From Manihot esculenta (taxonomy: Eukaryota; Streptophyta; Magnoliopsida; Malpighiales; Euphorbiaceae): a stretch of 64,000 nt of DNA. Position numbers and translations under genes: made by a program. The stretch lies in contig NC_035170.2 of NCBI RefSeq assembly GCF_001659605.2, forward strand, positions 15,080,265-15,144,264, written 5' to 3'. Below, in pieces: positions 60,145-64,000 of this stretch (positions within the stretch are counted from its first letter, which is position 1; each line of letters opens with the position of its first letter). The notes beneath the pieces were generated by a model. The model was not told the DNA's origin. It saw only the letters and a list, made by a program, of their open reading frames with translations, and made no database searches.

Positions 60145-62250
60145 TTGATTTTTAGTTGCAGTGAGGAAGAACATCTACAGCATCTTCATCAAGTCATGAC
60201 AGCCTTGCAAGAAAGTGAGCTGGTTATTAATCTTAAGAAGTGCATTTATATGACAGAGCGCGTTCTGTTCCTGGGGTTCATTGTTAGTGCAGAAGGGATA
60301 CATGTTGATGAGAAGAAGGTAGAAGCAATACGGAATTGGCCCATCCCCAAAACTATTTCTGAAGTTCACAGCTTTCATGGCCTTGCTACTTTCTATCGAC
60401 ATTTAATTAGAAATTTCAGCAGCATCATTGCCCCTATCACAGATTGCTTGAAGAAAGAGAGAGTGCAGAAATTTGCATGGACTGAAGCTGCCAACAAAAG
60501 CTTTGAAGATATTAAAGATAAGCTTACTTCTGCCCCTATTCTTACTCTACCCGATTTCAATAAACTGTTTGAGATTGAATGTGATGCTTGTGGGGTTGAA
60601 ATTGGTGGAGTGTTGTCACAGTCTAAAAGGCCTATTGCCTTCTTTAGTAAGAAACTGAATGAAGCTAGAAAGAAGTGGTCTACTTATGAGCAGGAGCTAT
60701 ATGCAGTATTCCGGGCTTTTAAAACTTGGGAGCAGTATCTGATCGGGCAAGAGTTTATTATTCACACAGATCATCAATCTTTGACCCATTTTAAAACTCA
60801 AAAACATGTGAACAAGATGTATGCTCGATGGGTAGCTTACTTTGGAGCCTTTCATTATGTCATCAAATATAAGGCTGGCCATAGTAATAAGATGGCAGAT
60901 GCTTTGAGTAGGAGGGCTGCTCTGTTGATTACAGTTAGCCAGGAGGTTGTAGGTTTTGAATTCCTAAAGGATTTGTATGCTACAGATGATGACTTTGCTG
61001 ATATATGGGCTAGAGTCCAAACTCATCAGCCTACTGATGGGTTCTTGATACATGATGGCTTTCTTTTTAAGGAGAATAGGTTATGCATTCCTCGATCTTC
61101 TATGTGGAAAAATCTTATTCAAGAGGTCCATGGAGGAGGTTTGAGTGGTCATTTGGGGTGTGAGAAGACTATTGCTGGGTTGGAGGAGCGTTTTTACTGG
61201 CCACAATTAAAAAGGGATACATGTCGGATGGTTCAGAAGTGCCCAGTGTGTCAAACTCAAAAGGGACATTGGCAGAATACAGGCTTATACACTCCACTGC
61301 CTATTCCAGCACATCCTTGGGAGGACTTGTCTATGGATTTTATTCTTGGTCTTCCACGTACTCAACGTGGATCTGATTCCATTTTTGTGGTTGTTGATAG
61401 GTTCTCCAAAATGGCGCATTTCATTCCTTGCAAGAAAACTAATGATGCTTCTCATGTGGCAAAACTATTTTTCCAAGAGGTTATTCGCTTACGTGGTGTC
61501 CCTAAGACCATTACTTCTGACAGAGATATGAAGTTTCTAGCTCACTTCTGGGTGACTTTATAGAAACGTTTTGAAACTGAACTTCGATATAGCAGTGTTG
61601 CACATTCCCAAACTGATGGACAAACTGAAGTGGTGAACTGCACGCTTGGCAATCTTCTGCATTGCATCTGTAGTAACAAGAAAACTGCTTGGAATCTTGC
61701 TCTTACCCAAGCAGAATTTGCTTACAACAGTGTTGTCCATAGCTCCACAAAGATGTCACCGTTTGCTGTTATGTACAGGAAAGTCCCAGCACATACAGTT
61801 GATCTTATTGCCCTTCCCACAGGTTCTCACAACAATATTGCAGCAAGCAACTTGGTAAAGCAGCATGTGGATGTTTTCAAACAGGTAAAACAATGTCTTA
61901 AAGAAGCCAATGACAAATATAAAGTTACGGCTGATAAACATAGGCATTTCAAGTCTTTCAATGTCGGTGATCAAGTTATGGTGTATTTACGTAAGGAGCG
62001 TGGTGGAGGATAGAAAAAGCTTGATGCCAAGAAGATTGGTCCATTCCGGATCATTCAGAAGATTAATGATAATGCCTATGTTCTTGATCTCCCACATGAG
62101 ATGAAAATTTCTAAGACATTTAACGTGGCGAATCTATTTTAGTACTACCCTGCTGATGACAACTCAAGGTCGAGTTCTTCACAAGTGGAAGGTTATGACA
62201 TGGAACAATTAGTCTTGGACTTTACGGCAGATTTGGACCGGGCCTAACTT
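60145..62250 (+). pseudogene. Element C RT thumb, RNase H and integrase (nearly continuous)
   Basis: A 472-codon frame (60145-61563) covers the RT end, RNase H ([26 protein letters not shown]) and the integrase zinc region (CPVCQTQKG). Catalytic [13 protein letters not shown] and TSDRDMKF follow. TAG at 61561 interrupts it, and the frame resumes to QTDGQTEVV and on to 62013, with another stop, then the CRM-type tail ([18 protein letters not shown]). The tail continues across the start of the 3' LTR at 62196, as in CRM elements, ending near 62247. No chromodomain is seen. Confidence 0.9.
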
Positions 62251-62592
62251 TTGCTGTCAACGTCCGATAGAGACCCACGATAGCTTTTCGGAAAGGAAAT
62301 TTTGAGATGCACGACTTTCAAAAGTGTAGTTCGATATGAAAATTCTATCGTTTAGGGGGTCAATTTTGCATTTTATTATTTTTTTAGATATTTTAGGTAT
62401 TTTCATAATTTTACATATTAGGGTTTTGTTTTCTATTATAAATAGCCTCCCTTGGCTGTTAGAAACTCACTTTTCAATCTTTGAGGAATTTCAATAAGAC
62501 TTTTAATCTTTTAGCCTATCTTTTCTCTTATTTCGTCTTAGCCAAACGATATTGGTTAAAACTCCTGATGGAGTCTAAATAGTCCTTTATCA
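62196..62592 (+). repeat. 3' LTR of element C
   Basis: 397 bp ending TTTATCA, followed by TAATA. It overlaps the last codons of integrase. Confidence 0.93.
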
Positions 62593-62597
62593 TAATA

Positions 62598-64000
62598 TTT
62601 TTTATTCATTACAATAGAGATCACAACATATTTATACATAAGAGATCGTATCTAGAAAGGAAAGAAAATTAAGCTTATGACCATATAATCCCTAAGATTA
62701 AGTAATTAACACATCTATCAATATTTACTTCCTATAACCTATATCACTCCCCCCTCAAGTTTGAGTATAGATGTTAATCATGTCCAATTTGTTACATATA
62801 TAATCAACTCGAGTCCCATTTAGAGCTTTAGTGAAGATATCTTCTAGTTGTTCTCCAGTTCGGATATCTCTTATTGAGATTATCTTCTGTTGGACCTTCT
62901 CACGAATAAAATGACAGTCAATCTCGATGTGTTTAGTCCTCTCATAAAATACTAGATTGGTAGTAATGCGAATAGTTGCTTGATTATCACCCTACAACTT
63001 AGCAGGCACCGAATTTGTGAACCCAACCTCTTCCAACAATTGACACACCTACAAGACCTCACATATGGCTTGTGCCATGACTCGATATTCAGATTCAGCA
63101 CTAGAATGAGAGACCAAATTTTGCTTCTTACTTTTCTATGAGACCAGGTCACCTCCCACAAAAACACAATACCCAATGGTTGACATCCTATCAACCTTTG
63201 AGCTTGCCCAATTAGCATCAGAAAAGTATTCAATATTTGAGTGTCCATGGTTACCATAAAAGAGATCTCGTCCTGGGGGCCCCTTTCAAGTAGTAAAGAA
63301 CCTGCCCCAGAGCATCCCACTGAGCAACAGTAAGAGAGGACATAAAATGACTTACCACTCACTGAATATGCAATATCAGGATGAGTCACCGTCAAATAAT
63401 TTAGCTTGCCAACTAATCTTCTATACATTTCAGGATCTGCAAATGGCTCATTGTCTTTTGTGGTAAGTTGAAGATTAGGGGCCATTGGTGTACTATAAGG
63501 CTTAGCACCCAATTTTTCTATTTCTGCCCACAAATGAAGAACATATTTTCTTTGAGATAAGAAAATACATTTCTTACACCGCATAACTTCGATGTCCAAA
63601 AATATTTCAAGGAGCCCAAATCTTTTGTATGGAACTGTATTTTGAGAAATCCTTTTGGGGATGTAATGCCAGCAACGCCATTTCCTGTGATAACAATATC
63701 ATCCACATATACTACAAGCAGAATTACTCCACTATCAGAATTTTTATAAAACACTGAGTGATCACACTTACTCATCTTCATTCCAAACTGTTGGATCACC
63801 TCACTAAACCTGCCAAACCATGCCCGAGGACTCTGTTTCAAGCCATAGAGGGATTTTCAAAGTCTATAAACCTTGCCTAATTCCCCTTGAGCAACAAAAT
63901 CAGGTGGTTACTCAAAATAAACCTCCTCCTGAAGGTCACCATGGAGAAAAGCATTTTTAATATCTAGTTGATGTAAAGGCCAATCATGTGTAGCTGCCAA
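62598..64000 (-). mobile_element. Ty1/copia element, minus strand, cut by window edge
   Basis: From the gene 3' side: part of the 3' LTR (62598-62746, minus-strand start TGATATAGG, TATA-like TGTATAAATATG), polypurine ACTTGAGGGGGGAG (62747-62760), RNase H, then RT running off the right edge. Element C lies at the LTR side, perhaps inside the LTR. gag, integrase and the 5' LTR lie outside the window. Confidence 0.85.
62760..64000 (-). pseudogene. Copia pol fragment: reverse transcriptase and RNase H (broken)
   Basis: Read from 64000 downward: KQSPRAWFGRFSEVI at about 63840, then the catalytic YVDDIVIT (about 63695-63715), KDLGSLKYF, a frame change near 63600, SQRKYVLHLW, STPMAPNLQLT and RRLVGKLNYLTVTHPDIAYSV. 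RNase H follows at about 63250-62800 in broken frames ([34 protein letters not shown]). Several stops lie between 63330 and 62800. The domain order RT-RNase H at the 3' end is that of Ty1/copia. Confidence 0.88.

Larger units (their letters stand above)
57461..62592 (+). mobile_element. Element C: CRM-like Ty3/gypsy retrotransposon with both LTRs
   Basis: LTRs are 57461-57857 and 62196-62592 (397 bp each). Perfect target duplication TAATA lies at 57456-57460 and 62593-62597. LTRs run TGACAT to TTATCA. The primer-binding-like TATCAGAGCT starts at about 57865. LTRs differ at roughly 8 percent by eye, so it is older than G. The coding order gag, protease, RT, RNase H, integrase is complete but interrupted by stops. 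Confidence 0.93.

Overview
This is a plant (eudicot) nuclear window, almost certainly repeat-rich, pericentromere-like chromatin. The sequence is AT-rich, the one convincing host gene has a GT-AG intron, and more than 80 percent of the window is transposable elements: Ty3/gypsy chromoviruses of the Tekay/Del type and of a CRM-like type, one Ty1/copia fragment, LINE relics and several MITE-like elements. I cannot name the species from sequence alone. A Malpighiales/Euphorbiaceae genome is a guess.

Layout. 1-8134: the end of a CRM-like LTR meets a second LTR head-on, followed by a decayed L1-type LINE (1017-2620), AT-rich filler, and the only intact host gene, a two-exon SGNH/SASA-type carbohydrate esterase on the minus strand (6369-7901) with a MITE in its intron. 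8135-52197: a five-level nest of insertions, resolved by target-site duplications (TSDs). An old inverted-repeat element (arms 8135-8310 and 52012-52197) was split by a CRM-like element A (8663-51838, TSD TTAAA). The 5' LTR of A received a Tekay solo LTR B (8964-11040, TSD CTTAC). The 3' LTR of A received a minus-strand Tekay element D (17820-51387). The gag of D received a second minus-strand Tekay element E (24567-48508, TSD GTTAG). E was then hit three times: solo LTR F of another family in its 3' LTR (26399-28043, TSD CAAGG), solo Tekay LTR H in pol (31441-33740, TSD GGTCT), and the complete plus-strand Tekay element G in gag (35817-45803, TSD CTCTG). 52198-57455: AT-rich sequence with DNA-transposon relics and LINE/RNase H fragments. 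57461-62592: a complete but decayed CRM-like element C (TSD TAATA, 397-bp LTRs). 62598-64000: a minus-strand Ty1/copia element cut by the window edge.

How the parts relate. Only G has a fully open gag-pol frame (1660 codons: gag, CCHC knuckle, protease, RT, RNase H, integrase with D-D35-E, chromodomain-like tail), with PBS, PPT and near-identical 2.31-kb LTRs. Even so, it carries substitutions beside the protease Asp and in RT. All other coding regions are broken. The nesting order agrees with LTR divergence judged by eye: D (about 5 percent in the part compared) is older than E (about 2 percent), which is older than G (about 1 percent).

The most unusual signal is in the Tekay LTRs. They carry two GC-rich arrays of the dyad TTCGGC-N-GCCGAA (which contains GCCGCC). 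One lies directly upstream of the TATA box and one is in the transcribed part. A recognisably related array occurs in the otherwise dissimilar LTR family F. The transcribed part of the LTR also has a conserved set of splice-site-like signals that would place the second array and a rapidly changing minisatellite inside introns. No CRISPR array, tRNA, rRNA or host operon-like system was seen, as expected for plant DNA.
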